A stretch of 64,000 bases of DNA from Rhodococcus opacus (GTDB taxonomy: Bacteria > Actinomycetota > Actinomycetes > Mycobacteriales > Mycobacteriaceae). Below the pieces are notes generated by a model. It had not been told where the DNA came from, ran no database searches, and saw only the letters and a list, made by a program, of their open reading frames with translations. Both the position numbers and the translations under genes were made by a program. The stretch covers positions 62,001 through 126,000 of the forward strand of contig NZ_JAAXPA010000007.1 of assembly GCF_012396235.1 (NCBI RefSeq), read 5' to 3'. This document shows positions 28,517 to 40,320 of the stretch, piece after piece; position 1 is the first letter of the stretch; the number at the start of each line of letters is the position of its first letter.

Positions 28517-29735
28517 CGCGGACCTGCACTTTCATGGGGAGGGTGGCGAAACCGCGCACGTTGGTCGAGTGGACGCGCGCACTGTTCGCCTCGTCGATGT
28601 CGTAGTCGTCGATGCGGGAGACGAGTTCGGTGAGTGCGATTCGCGCTTCGAGCCTGGCCATGTGGGCGCCGAGGCAGAAGTGGGTGCCGCCGCCGAAGCT
28701 CGCGAGCTTGTTGGACGTGTCCCTGCCGATCCGGTATTCGTCGGCGTCCTCGAACACCGCCGAGTCGCGGTTCGCGGAGCCGATGAGGATCAGCACCTTG
28801 TCGCCGGCGGGAATCGTCCGGTCGTGGAAGTCCAGGTCGACGGACGCCGTCCGGGCGACCATCTGGCTGGACGTGTCGAAACGCAGGGTCTCCTCCACCC
28901 ACTCCGGCACTCGACTCGCATCCTCGAAGACCTGCCTGGCCTCGCCCGGATAGCGGAAACCCCAGTACAGCGCGTTGCCGAGGAGTTTGGTGGTGGTCTC
29001 GTTGCCTGCCACCACCATCAGGAACATGAACGCGATGACCTCGTCGTCGGTGAGCCGGTCGCCGTCGATCTCAGCCTCGAGCAGTGCGGACGTGAGGTCC
29101 TCGGTCGGCTTTCTGCGGCGCTCCGCCAGCATGTCGGCGTAGTAGCCGACGAGGTAGAGCGACGCCTCCATCGCGGCGTGGGGCACGTCGAGAACGCCTT
29201 CCTCGCGGTGCACCACGAGGTCGGCGAGCCGGCGGAGTTCCACGCGGTCGGCCTCCGGCACCCCCATCAGTTCCGAGATCACGTCCATCGGGAGCTTGCC
29301 GGCGAACTCGGCGATCCAGTCGAACTCGCCCGCCGCGAGCGCCGGGTCGAGGTACTGCCGGGTCAGATCCAGGATCCGCCCCTCGAGTTCGTTCACCCGC
29401 CTCGGCGTGAAGCCGCGGGACACCAACTGCCGCATCCGCATGTGCCGCGGATCGTCCAGCGCGAGAAAGGACATCGTCTTGTGGGCGTGCGGTCCGTACG
29501 CCGCCGGGTCGAGCGACACCCCGTTCGCGCTCGACAGGCGCTGGTTGTCGCGGAACGCCGCGACGACGTCCTCGTGCCGGGACAACGCCCAGAAGTCGAG
29601 TTCCTCGTTGTAGTAGAGGGGTGCCTCTTCCCGCAGTCTTCGATACGTGACGTACGGATCTTCGTGGAAGCCATAGTCGTACGGATTGAACGTCACCGGA
29701 TTGTGTGACACCCCGGGCATCGAGGCTGCGGTCAT
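28509..29735 (-). CDS. cyp123: CYP123 cytochrome P450 (Rv0766c-like)
   Basis: This 408-residue P450 opens with NPYDYGFHEDPYVTYRRLRE like CYP123. The I-helix reads VVAGNETTTKLLGNA, the K-helix EETLRFDTSS and the heme loop FGGGTHFCLGAHMARLEAR, with the axial cysteine in place. The physiological substrate of CYP123 is unknown in any organism I know of. It starts 5 bp after the TetR gene, so it is the second gene of the CYP51 operon. Two P450s with one ferredoxin suggest successive oxidations of one molecule. Confidence 0.88.
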   Translation of the reverse strand: MTAASMPGVSHNPVTFNPYDYGFHEDPYVTYRRLREEAPLYYNEELDFWALSRHEDVVAAFRDNQRLSSANGVSLDPAAYGPHAHKTMSFLALDDPRHMRMRQLVSRGFTPRRVNELEGRILDLTRQYLDPALAAGEFDWIAEFAGKLPMDVISELMGVPEADRVELRRLADLVVHREEGVLDVPHAAMEASLYLVGYYADMLAERRRKPTEDLTSALLEAEIDGDRLTDDEVIAFMFLMVVAGNETTTKLLGNALYWGFRYPGEARQVFEDASRVPEWVEETLRFDTSSQMVARTASVDLDFHDRTIPAGDKVLILIGSANRDSAVFEDADEYRIGRDTSNKLASFGGGTHFCLGAHMARLEARIALTELVSRIDDYDIDEANSARVHSTNVRGFATLPMKVQVRDA

Positions 29736-29740
29736 GGCAT

Positions 29741-30301
29741 CTACTCCAGAATCAGCTTGGCGGAAGTTTCGAGTCGATCGGCGAATTGGGCATAGGACCC
29801 GTATCCCATTCCCGCGCGGACCAGGCCGCCGGCGTACAGCAGCTCCAGTGCCTCGAGGACGTCGGGATCGTGGCCGTCGCCCAGTGCGGTGGCGAGCCGG
29901 TCGCGGATCTCCAGCCCGATGCGGGCGCGGAGGTGCTCCACGTCGGGGTCGCGGCCGAGCAGCGCGTTGGTGACGGCTCCGGCGAGTTCGGGTTCGTCCG
30001 CCACCAGGAGAGCGATGTGACGGAGCACGGCGACCACGCGTCCAGTGCGATCGAGTCCCTCGTCCAGCGGCTGCGGCGAGGCGGCGAGACGCCGCCAGAA
30101 GACCTCGGCGACGAGGTGCTCCTTGGACGAGAAGTACGTGTAGGCCGTCGCGGGCGCGACCCCGGCGATGCCGGCCACCGAGCGAACGGTGAGTCCCGCG
30201 AATCCCTCTTCACGCAGTACTTCGACTGCCGCTTTGGTGAGGCGGTCGACGGTATCGGCCTGCTTCTCGGTCAGACGGCGGCGGGTGGACTCGAAATTCA
30301 T
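29741..30301 (-). CDS. TetR-family regulator of the CYP123-CYP51 operon (Rv0767c-like)
   Basis: This 186-residue TetR protein has the helix-turn-helix AGLTVRSVAGIAGVAPATAYTYFSSKEHLVAEVF (about 36-70) and a ligand-binding helical C-terminus. It heads an eight-gene operon, as Rv0767c precedes CYP123 in M. tuberculosis. I chose the ATG at 30299-30301; GTG 30313 is also in frame. A 19-bp operator-like sequence lies 4 bp upstream (30305-30323), and the same sequence recurs 4.7 kb away before the aldehyde-dehydrogenase operon, so this protein is the best candidate for binding both. Confidence 0.85.
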   Translation of the reverse strand: MNFESTRRRLTEKQADTVDRLTKAAVEVLREEGFAGLTVRSVAGIAGVAPATAYTYFSSKEHLVAEVFWRRLAASPQPLDEGLDRTGRVVAVLRHIALLVADEPELAGAVTNALLGRDPDVEHLRARIGLEIRDRLATALGDGHDPDVLEALELLYAGGLVRAGMGYGSYAQFADRLETSAKLILE

Positions 30302-30304
30302 ACT

Positions 30305-30323
30305 ACTGGACACGTGTCTGGAC
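30305..30323. promoter_or_regulatory. Candidate TetR operator, copy 1
   Basis: ACTGGACACGTGTCTGGAC has a central GACACGTGTC palindrome and two direct CTGGAC copies. The reverse complement of 35008-35026 is identical at 18 of 19 positions. It lies immediately before the TetR/CYP123 operon. Confidence 0.65.
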
Positions 30324-30364
30324 GCTACTACAGTTACCGGCGACTGGCAACGAAAATCGGACTC

Positions 30365-31582
30365 TCACACCGGACTGCGCGGGTGAATTCGCACGGGCAT
30401 CGTCTTGATGCCGCTGATGAAATTCGACCGCAGCCGGGCGACCGGGCCAGTGGGTTCCACCCGGTCGATCCGCGCGGCGAGAGTCTCGAACAGGATCTTC
30501 AATTCGAGCCGCGCCAGGTGGGCGCCGAGGCAGAAGTGCACCCCGCTACCGCCGAACGCGATCTGCGGGTTGGGGCTCCGGCCGATGTCGAACCGGTACG
30601 GCTCGTCGAAGACGTCCTCGTCCCGGTTGGCGCTCGGGTAGTAGATCACCACCTTGTCGCCGGCCCTGACCAACTGATCGCCGATGTAGGCGTCCCGGGT
30701 GGCGGTTCGCCGGAAGTCCATCACCGGGGTCACCCACCGCAGGATCTCCTCCACCGCACTCGCAGCCAGTTCCGGCTCGGACTGCAGTCGTCGCCACTGA
30801 TCGGGATGATCGATGAAGGCCTGCATCCCACCGGCGGTCGCGTTGCGCGTCGTTTCGTTCCCCGCCACCACGAGCAGGACGAAGAACATGTTGAATTCCA
30901 TCTCGGTGAGCGTGTCGCCATTCCCGTCCGGCTGCACGAGCCTGGTGACGATGTCGTCGCGAGGCTCGATGCGGCGTTGCGCTGCAAGCTCGTTGGCGTA
31001 CAGGAAGATCTCCGCCGCGGCCATCTCACCGTCGGCCTGGGTGGTGCCGTACTCGGGGTCGTCGAAGCCGATCATCCGGTTGGACCAGTCGTAGAGCCTG
31101 TCGACGTCCCCGGCAGGCGCACCCAGCAGCGCCGCGATGACCTCGAGCGGCAACGGCGCTGCCGCCTCGGGAACGAAGTCGACGTCGCGTGCGTCGAGAA
31201 GCCGATCGACGATCCGCGCACAGATGTCGCGGATGTGCCCCTCGAGCACTTTGACCGTGCGCGGGGTGAATCCGCGGCTGACGAGCTGCCGGAGCCGGGT
31301 GTGGTCGGGAGGGTCGAGGTTGACGAGCATGGCGGCCTGCTTCGCGCGGGTCTGCTCGTCGAAATCGTCGATCTGGGTGGTGCCCACCGCCGACGAGAAC
31401 GTCGCGCTGTCGCGGGACACGGCGACGACGTCGGCATGCTTGGTCACCGCCCAGAACCCGGTGCCGTTCTCCTCGGGCTGCCAATAGACGGGTTCGCTCG
31501 CCCGCAGATGGTCGAAGAACGCGTAGGGGACCCCTTCCGCGTAGACGTCGGGGGATTTGAGATCAATCCGAGACGCGGTCAT
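30365..31582 (-). CDS. Cytochrome P450, CYP124/125-like
   Basis: This 405-residue P450 has the I-helix VVAGNETTRNATAGG, the K-helix EEILRWVTPV and the heme loop FGGSGVHFCLGAHLAR. FVLLVVAGNETTRNA and the WSNRMIGFDDPEYG stretch resemble CYP125 and CYP124, so a steroid or branched lipid may be the substrate, but the family number cannot be fixed by eye. The ATG at 31580-31582 follows GAGGAG. It diverges from a second TetR regulator, with an AT-rich palindromic promoter between them. It is upstream of the CYP123 operon on the same strand but separated by 63 bp carrying that operon's own operator. Confidence 0.85.
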   Translation of the reverse strand: MTASRIDLKSPDVYAEGVPYAFFDHLRASEPVYWQPEENGTGFWAVTKHADVVAVSRDSATFSSAVGTTQIDDFDEQTRAKQAAMLVNLDPPDHTRLRQLVSRGFTPRTVKVLEGHIRDICARIVDRLLDARDVDFVPEAAAPLPLEVIAALLGAPAGDVDRLYDWSNRMIGFDDPEYGTTQADGEMAAAEIFLYANELAAQRRIEPRDDIVTRLVQPDGNGDTLTEMEFNMFFVLLVVAGNETTRNATAGGMQAFIDHPDQWRRLQSEPELAASAVEEILRWVTPVMDFRRTATRDAYIGDQLVRAGDKVVIYYPSANRDEDVFDEPYRFDIGRSPNPQIAFGGSGVHFCLGAHLARLELKILFETLAARIDRVEPTGPVARLRSNFISGIKTMPVRIHPRSPV

Positions 31583-31631
31583 ACACTGCTCCTCGATCGA
31601 TAAACGAATGGGATGCGTCTTAAACTACACA

Positions 31632-31650
31632 CTTTCATTTATAATGGAAG
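31632..31650 (+). promoter_or_regulatory. TetR promoter with overlapping palindromic operator
   Basis: CTTTCATTTATAATGGAAG is an imperfect inverted repeat (CTTtCATT/AATGgAAG) that encloses a perfect TATAAT (31640-31645) 22 bp upstream of the TetR ATG. Autoregulation and control of the divergent P450 are inferred. Confidence 0.6.
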
Positions 31651-31666
31651 CCCTTATGCTGGACCC

Positions 31667-32269
31667 ATGATGAAAGGGCAAAACGGACCGATCCGACGTC
31701 GCACACTCACGCGAGACAAGGTCGTGGATGCCGCGATCGAGATCATCGACGAACTCGGCTGGGAGCCACTGTCGATGACGAGTCTCTCCGCCCGGCTGAA
31801 CGTCGTCACCGCGTCGCTCTACAACCACGTCCGCAACCTCGACGACATCCGCGGTGCCGTCCAGGTGCGCACCATGGCGGAACTCGGTGCCCACCTGCGC
31901 GAGATCGCCATGGGCCGAAGCGGTCCGGACGGCCTTCGTGCGCTCGTCGACGCGCACCGCGTCTGGGCGACCGAGCATCCGCATCGGTATCAGACGCTGA
32001 CCACCAGCCCGGTGGACCGGGACGCCTTCATCACCGCGGCACTGGACGCGAACACAGCGCTGCGCACGATGCTGGCGTCGTGCGGACTGCCGCCCGAGGA
32101 CACCCTCGACGCGGCAGTGAGCATCTTCGCCGCGATGCACGGCTTCGTGATGCTGGTGAACACCGACTTCCTCGGCGACGAACTGGACCTGGACTCGATC
32201 TACGAATCGGTGCTGCGCGGAGCACTGTCCAGCGTCGGGTGGCCGGAGCGAACGCACACCCCGTCCTGA
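31667..32269 (+). CDS. TetR-family regulator (TetR_C-type), divergent from P450
   Basis: This 200-residue TetR protein has the helix-turn-helix LSMTSLSARLNVVTASLYNHVRNLDDIRGAVQ (about 35-65) and a C-terminal AMHGFVMLVNTDFLGDELDLDSIY typical of TetR proteins with the TetR_C/WHG-like domain. Starts at 31667 and 31670 (ATGATG) are both possible. It probably controls itself and the divergent P450 at 30365-31582 through the palindrome at 31632-31650. The ligand is unknown. Confidence 0.85.
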   Translation: MMKGQNGPIRRRTLTRDKVVDAAIEIIDELGWEPLSMTSLSARLNVVTASLYNHVRNLDDIRGAVQVRTMAELGAHLREIAMGRSGPDGLRALVDAHRVWATEHPHRYQTLTTSPVDRDAFITAALDANTALRTMLASCGLPPEDTLDAAVSIFAAMHGFVMLVNTDFLGDELDLDSIYESVLRGALSSVGWPERTHTPS

Positions 32270-32297
32270 AAGGCCACCACCCCTCCTGCTGCCGTTC

Positions 32298-32708
32298 TCA
32301 GGCCCAGGCGTCAGAAGGGTTCGGCCGCCACGTCGAGATCGCCCAGATCACCACCACGTCGAGCGCGATGATGAGCACCGACCACCACGGGTAGTGCGGC
32401 AGCCACAGGAAATTGGCCACGATCGAGATCGCGGCGATCACGATCGCCGACACCCGGGCCCACGCGGCGCCGGTGAACAACGCGAGGCCGGTCACCGCGA
32501 CCAACGCACCCAGCACGAGATGGATCCAGCCCCACACCGTGAAGTCGAACTTGTAGAGGTACTCCACCCCCACCACGAACTCCTCGTTCTCATAGACCGC
32601 GGCGAGCCCTTGGAAGAACTGCAGGAGTCCGACGGTGACCATGATGACCGCTGCACCCATCGCGGTCCCCGCCGCGACGCCCTGTTTGACCGACGAACTT
32701 TCGGACAT
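32298..32708 (-). CDS. Small four-helix membrane protein (DUF7144-like)
   Basis: This 136-residue protein has four hydrophobic segments (about 15-35, 52-75, 80-100 and 108-130), a conserved-looking WGWIHLVLGALVAVTGLALF and a WW pair in LPHYPWWSVLIIALDVVVIWA. This is the pattern of a family of small actinobacterial membrane proteins of unknown function. It converges with the TetR gene. No partner gene suggests a function. Confidence 0.75.
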   Translation of the reverse strand: MSESSSVKQGVAAGTAMGAAVIMVTVGLLQFFQGLAAVYENEEFVVGVEYLYKFDFTVWGWIHLVLGALVAVTGLALFTGAAWARVSAIVIAAISIVANFLWLPHYPWWSVLIIALDVVVIWAISTWRPNPSDAWA

Positions 32709-33058
32709 GACGCCCCTTCCCCGCCGCAACCCACTGCCGGGTGAATTCATTGTCCGCCGATTCGGTGTGCGTTCGCGTCGGAACCGCGGGGTTTCCCACC
32801 CACCTGGAATCGGATTGCTCCGGCCGAGGAGGCCACCCGACACAGCCTGCGAGACCGTTCGGTTGCCGCGAATCCCTCGCGCGCCCCGGCCGCTTCGCTC
32901 GGTCCACAACTGCGCACCGAAAGTAAACGAACCGAATCGAGGCGATGTTCGCCGATCCCGACAACCCCGGCTCGGACGGCACCGACTCGGAGTCGTCGCC
33001 CACCTGAACTCGCCACGCATGCTCATCCTCGGTACTGCGAGGAAACCGGGCGAGCTCA
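32709..33058. other. Intergenic region, nothing recognised
   Basis: No open frame here has plausible composition plus a ribosome-binding sequence, and no strong hairpin or repeat stands out. It presumably carries the promoter of the small membrane protein. Confidence 0.5.
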
Positions 33059-33661
33059 TCACTCGAATTCGGGGGCCCGCCCACCGCCCCACAACTGCTC
33101 TGTGAGGTCCTGGAAGCACACGAACGTGACGGGGTCATCCTTCCTGCGCAACACCGACCTGCTCACCGCTGCACGCACAACGAAACCTTCGCGATGGGCG
33201 AGTTCGATTACCTTTCCCGCAAAGTCCCGCAGCAACGCCACCGATGCGGGGCCGCCCGACGACGACGCCGGAACGACCACGTCCGCGACCGAGCACCCGG
33301 CGAACCAGTGCTCGGGGTACCCCAGCATCCGCTCGAGCGCCGGGTTGGCATGCACAATCACCCCCTCTTCATCGACAGCGAGGGCGGGAACCGGAAGCCG
33401 CTCGAGCAACCTCAGTGCCGGAAGCTGCTCCAAATAACCCAGCGCGGTGTTCGGGTCCGACCGTCGCCTGTCCCTACCCGGCCCTGCCGACGCCCACCTC
33501 CGTCTCCCCCAGCGGACCAACACATCGAACCGTGCCAGACCGAACAGTGGAGGCAACGTCGATCGTCGGCCAGATCGTCGAATTATCGTTGCCCGCGATC
33601 GTCCGTCACCAGCACATTCACCAGGAGGACACTGTCGAACAATTTTGGTGCAAAACAACAT
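33059..33661 (-). CDS. PAS-domain protein
   Basis: This protein has about 200 residues. The C-terminal 120 are a PAS domain: LPVPALAVDEEGVIVHANPALERMLGYPEHWFAGCSVADVV, then VRAAVSRSVLRRKDDPVTFVCFQDLTEQ. The N-terminal about 70 residues are arginine-rich and without recognised fold, so the true start may be further in. ATG 33659-33661 has GGAGAG 6 nt upstream. No output domain (kinase, GGDEF, HTH) is attached, so it would have to act by protein contact. Upstream DNA is AT-richer than the rest of the region. Confidence 0.6.
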   Translation of the reverse strand: MLFCTKIVRQCPPGECAGDGRSRATIIRRSGRRSTLPPLFGLARFDVLVRWGRRRWASAGPGRDRRRSDPNTALGYLEQLPALRLLERLPVPALAVDEEGVIVHANPALERMLGYPEHWFAGCSVADVVVPASSSGGPASVALLRDFAGKVIELAHREGFVVRAAVSRSVLRRKDDPVTFVCFQDLTEQLWGGGRAPEFE

Positions 33662-34061
33662 ACATTCTCTCCGTGCGTAATTCCGATACAAAGCGCTCGG
33701 CTATCCGCGGGCCTCTGCGTCAGCTTCATTGGGCCGCTTTCGCCCAGGCACAAGTCGATTCCACGAGCCGCTATCCGCCGCCAGAGCGACGTGATTACCG
33801 AGAGTCGTTGCGCTCGTCTTATTTTCGACCTTGATCCGTACGCGGCGTCGCCCGCCGTGTGCGGCGGGACGACTTCACTCGCCCGTGTGGGACGCGGGTT
33901 CTGCCGATGTAGGCGTCGAGTTCCCGCGGCGTGATGCATTCCATAGTAGCGGCACGGAATCCGAAAGACTTATCCCTACGGGACGTAGGCCTGATCTTTC
34001 CGGGACACGCCGCCGGCCGCCTACGACGAAGTCTCGGCCCCTGTGATGCCGGACAATTCAA
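33662..34061. other. AT-richer intergenic region
   Basis: This 400-bp stretch has no convincing gene. A short hairpin CCTACGGGACGTAGG is at 33975-33989. Base composition is visibly less GC-rich than the flanks around 33,620-33,840, which may mark promoters or a remnant of foreign DNA. Confidence 0.45.
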
Positions 34062-34958
34062 TCACCGCTCACCGTGAGCGGAACCCACCAACTTCGCGAG
34101 CTCGTCGAGCGACCACGGCGGCTCGGTCTCGTGGTCGCGGTAGGCCAGCACAGTCGGAGCCGGCCGGTCGAATCTGCCGACGAAGCACCCTGATCCGGCG
34201 AAGATCCCGCCGGTGATGCCGGCGGCGAGGTCGCTGGCCAGGAACGCGTACAGCTGGGCGACGTAGTCGGCGGGTGCCGGATGCAGCGAGCCGTAGCGCG
34301 TTGCGTCGTCGAGCATCCCCCGCCTGTGCAGTTCCTCGATGTGCTGCTCGTACTCCGCTCCCACGGACAGGCGGGTCTTGGCACCGGGGCACACGACGTT
34401 GGCGCGGACGCCGGATCCGGCCAGTTCGGCCGCGATGGCGAGGGTCAGACTGTTGACCGCTCCCTTGCCGGCGGGATATCCGGTTCCGCCGTAGTCACCG
34501 AGGAACGCGAACGAACTCGTGTTCACGATCGCTCCGCGCCCCCGTTCCGCCATCAGGGGCGCCGCGGCCCGGCATGTGCGGAACGTCGCCGTCAGGTGCG
34601 CATCGACGAGTTCGCGCCACTGCTCGTCGGTGACGGTGAGGATGGACGACCCGGCGGGCTCCGCGACGCCGGCGCAGTTGATCAGCACATCCACCTGGCC
34701 GAACGCACATTCCGCGGCGTCGACCAGCGCCTCCGCGACGCCGTGGGCGGCGGCCGATCCAGCCACCGCGATCGCCCGGCCACCACCGAGCACGATCTCG
34801 TCGGCAACCTTCTCCGCCGCGTCCGGATCACGGCCGTTGACCACCACGCCGGCTCCCTCCGCCGCGAGCGCGTGCGCGACGGCCCTGCCGATCCCCCGGC
34901 TCGAGCCGGTGACGACGGCGCCTCGCCCGTCCAGCCGTCTCACGTCGCGTGAATTCAT
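34062..34958 (-). CDS. Short-chain dehydrogenase
   Basis: This 298-residue SDR has VVTGSSRGIGRAVAHALAAEG, NCAG in place of NNAG (near 88), and GYPAGKGAVNSLTLA, where Tyr and Lys form the catalytic pair. The C-terminal tail of about 50 residues (after the GGIFAGSG motif) resembles SDRs of the MaoC/HSD10-adjacent type and ends in WSLDELAKLVGSAHGER. It diverges from the aldehyde-dehydrogenase operon across the second copy of the candidate operator, so both sides may be controlled by the same TetR. The substrate is unknown. Confidence 0.82.
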   Translation of the reverse strand: MNSRDVRRLDGRGAVVTGSSRGIGRAVAHALAAEGAGVVVNGRDPDAAEKVADEIVLGGGRAIAVAGSAAAHGVAEALVDAAECAFGQVDVLINCAGVAEPAGSSILTVTDEQWRELVDAHLTATFRTCRAAAPLMAERGRGAIVNTSSFAFLGDYGGTGYPAGKGAVNSLTLAIAAELAGSGVRANVVCPGAKTRLSVGAEYEQHIEELHRRGMLDDATRYGSLHPAPADYVAQLYAFLASDLAAGITGGIFAGSGCFVGRFDRPAPTVLAYRDHETEPPWSLDELAKLVGSAHGER

Positions 34959-35007
34959 CGCACCTCCGTCGAACTCGTCATTGCGGCATCCAGTTGTTCA
35001 AACTATA

Positions 35008-35026
35008 GTCCAGACACATGTCCAGT
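35008..35026. promoter_or_regulatory. Candidate TetR operator, copy 2
   Basis: GTCCAGACACATGTCCAGT is the reverse complement of the site at 30305-30323 with one change. It is 49 bp upstream of the SDR start on one side and 46 bp upstream of the aldehyde dehydrogenase start on the other. Confidence 0.65.
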
Positions 35027-35072
35027 TTTCGGAGATCGCTGTGACACTCACCCGATTCGGAAGCGAAAATCC

Positions 35073-36542
35073 ATGACTCTGCGCCCCACCGACAGCTCTG
35101 CTCTCCTGATCGACGGCAAACTGATTCCCGGTTCCGGCGGCACGTTCGAGGTGATCAACCCGGCCACCGAGGAGGTGCTCGGGAGAGCCGCCGACGCCAC
35201 CGCGTCCGACATGGACGCCGCGATCGCCGCGGCCCGGCGGGCCTTCGACGACACCACGTGGTCCCGCGACCACGCCTTCCGCACCCGCTGCCTGCGGCAG
35301 CTGCGCGACGTGCTGCAGTCCCACATCGAGGAACTGCGCGACATCACCATCGCCGAAGTCGGCGCCCCCGCCTTCCTCACCAGCGGACCGCAACTCGAAG
35401 GCCCGGTCGCCGACCTCGGGTATTTCGCGGACCTCGCCGAAAGCTATTTCTGGGAACAGGATCTGGGCATCGCCGAGCCGATGGGCATCAAGACCCGCCG
35501 ACGCGTTCTCAAGGAGGCCGTCGGCGTCGTCGGGGCAATCACGCCGTGGAACTTCCCGCACCAGATCAACTTCGCCAAGATCGGCCCCGCACTCGCGGCC
35601 GGAAACACGGTGGTCCTCAAGCCCGCGCCCGACACTCCCTGGTGCGCCGCCCTCGTCGGGCACCTGATCGCCGAGGAGACCGACCTCCCGGCCGGCGTGG
35701 TCAACATCGTCACGTCGAGCGACCACTCCCTCGGCGCTCAGCTCTCCACCGACCCCCGCGTCGACCTCGTGTCGTTCACCGGTTCGACCGCCACGGGCAA
35801 GGCCGTCATGGCGGCGGCGTCCGAGTCGCTGAAGAAGGTGTTCCTCGAACTCGGCGGCAAATCGGCGTTCATCGTGCTCGACGACGCCGACCTCGCGGGT
35901 GCGTGCGGGGTCGCCGCGTTCACGGTGTCCACTCACGCGGGGCAGGGCTGCGCCATCACCACCCGGCTGCTCGTTCCCCGCGACAGGTACGACGAGGCGG
36001 TCGAGGCCACGGCCCGGACCCTCGGCGGATTGCACGCGGGCGATCCCGCGAAACCCGGCACCATCTGCGGTCCCCTCATCTCCGCACGGCAACGCGCCCG
36101 CGTCGAGGACTACCTGCGGCTTGCGCGGGAGGAAGGCGGCACGATCGTGGTCGGTGGTGGCCGACCGGCCGATCGGGACCGTGGATTCTTCGTCGAACCC
36201 ACCCTGATCGCCGGCCTCGACAACACCGCCCGGGTGGCTCGGGAAGAGATCTTCGGACCCGTGCTGGTGATCATTCCCCACGACGGCGACGAGGACGCGA
36301 TCAGCATCGCGAACGACTCGCCGTACGGGCTGTCCGGATCGGTGTGGGGCACAGACCCCGCACGCGTGAAGCGAGTAGTCGACGGCGTGCGCACCGGAAC
36401 GCTCAGCGTCAACGGTGGCGTCTGGTATTCCGCCGACGCCCCGTTCGGCGGTTACAAGCAGTCCGGAATCGGCCGCGAGATGGGCGTGGCCGGATTCGAG
36501 GAATACCTGGAAACCAAGCTGGTCGCGGAACCGGCCCAATAG
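35073..36542 (+). CDS. Aldehyde dehydrogenase (Rv0768-like)
   Basis: This 489-residue NAD(P)-dependent aldehyde dehydrogenase has PWNFPHQINFAKIGPALAAG (cofactor and active-site region), the catalytic glutamate in FLELGGKSAF and the catalytic cysteine in HAGQGCAITTR. The order aldehyde dehydrogenase, SDR, hydroxyisobutyrate-dehydrogenase-like, CMD-like follows Rv0768-Rv0771. It could oxidise an aldehyde made by CYP123 or CYP51, or by the neighbouring SDRs. It is the first gene of a tightly packed plus-strand operon with the candidate TetR operator 46 bp upstream. Confidence 0.88.
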   Translation: MTLRPTDSSALLIDGKLIPGSGGTFEVINPATEEVLGRAADATASDMDAAIAAARRAFDDTTWSRDHAFRTRCLRQLRDVLQSHIEELRDITIAEVGAPAFLTSGPQLEGPVADLGYFADLAESYFWEQDLGIAEPMGIKTRRRVLKEAVGVVGAITPWNFPHQINFAKIGPALAAGNTVVLKPAPDTPWCAALVGHLIAEETDLPAGVVNIVTSSDHSLGAQLSTDPRVDLVSFTGSTATGKAVMAAASESLKKVFLELGGKSAFIVLDDADLAGACGVAAFTVSTHAGQGCAITTRLLVPRDRYDEAVEATARTLGGLHAGDPAKPGTICGPLISARQRARVEDYLRLAREEGGTIVVGGGRPADRDRGFFVEPTLIAGLDNTARVAREEIFGPVLVIIPHDGDEDAISIANDSPYGLSGSVWGTDPARVKRVVDGVRTGTLSVNGGVWYSADAPFGGYKQSGIGREMGVAGFEEYLETKLVAEPAQ

Positions 36543-36583
36543 TACGCCGGCGAGCCGGCCCGACAACACAGGAGTCAATCGAT

Positions 36584-37332
36584 ATGGGACGTTTCGACGG
36601 GAAGACCGCCATCGTCACCGGCGCCGCACAGGGCATCGGCGAGGGCTACGCGCGTGCCCTCGCCCGCGAGGGCGCGAACGTGGTGGTGGCCGATCTCAAT
36701 GCGGAGCTCGGTGAGACCGTGGCCAAGCAGATCAGCGCGGACGGCGGGACTGCGGTGTTCAAGGACGTCGACGTCGCCGACGAGGATTCGGCGAAGCAAC
36801 TCGCCGAGTTCACGGTCGAGAAGTTCGGCGGCATCGACCATCTCGTGAACAACGCCGCGATCTACGGCGGTATGAAGCTCGATCTCCTCATCACCGTGCC
36901 GTGGGACTACTACAAGAAGTTCATGGCCGTGAACTTCGACGGCGCCCTCAACGTGACCCGGGCCGTGTGGCCGCACATGAACAGCGGCGGTGGCGGCTCC
37001 ATCGTCAACCAGTCGTCCACGGCCGCCTGGCTGTACTCCGGCTTCTACGGCCTCGCGAAGGTCGGGATCAACGGCCTCACCCAGCAACTCGCCCACGAGG
37101 TGGGCGGCATGAACATCCGGGTCAACGCCATCGCGCCCGGACCGATCGACACCGAAGCCACCCGCACCGTCACGCCGGGAAATATGGTGGCAGACATGGT
37201 CGAGACGTTGCCGCTGAAGCGGATGGGCACCCCCGACGACCTCGTCGGCGCCTGCCTGTTCCTGCTCTCCGACGAGGCGAGCTGGATCACCGGGCAGATC
37301 TTCAACGTCGACGGCGGACAGATCTTCCGGTC

Positions 37333-37336
<4 letters not shown>
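36584..37336 (+). CDS. Short-chain dehydrogenase (Rv0769-like)
   Basis: This 250-residue classical SDR has VTGAAQGIGEGYARALAREG, LVNNAAIYGG and FYGLAKVGINGLTQQL with the Tyr/Lys pair. The ATG at 36584 follows an AGGAG sequence. It sits 41 bp after the aldehyde dehydrogenase and overlaps the next gene by 4 bp (ATGA). It is probably an alcohol or hydroxysteroid dehydrogenase in the CYP51-associated pathway; the substrate is not known. Confidence 0.87.

Positions 37337-40316
<2,980 letters not shown>

Positions 40317-40320
<4 letters not shown>

Noticed and set aside
33975..33989. CCTACGGGACGTAGG as a DosR-type hypoxia box
   Set aside because: It lacks the GGGACT/AGTCCC half-site arrangement and lies before no dormancy gene; probably a chance hairpin.
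33583..34061. Small open frames (60-118 codons) in the AT-richer gap
   Set aside because: No ribosome-binding sites, Arg/Ser-rich composition and mutual overlap in several frames.
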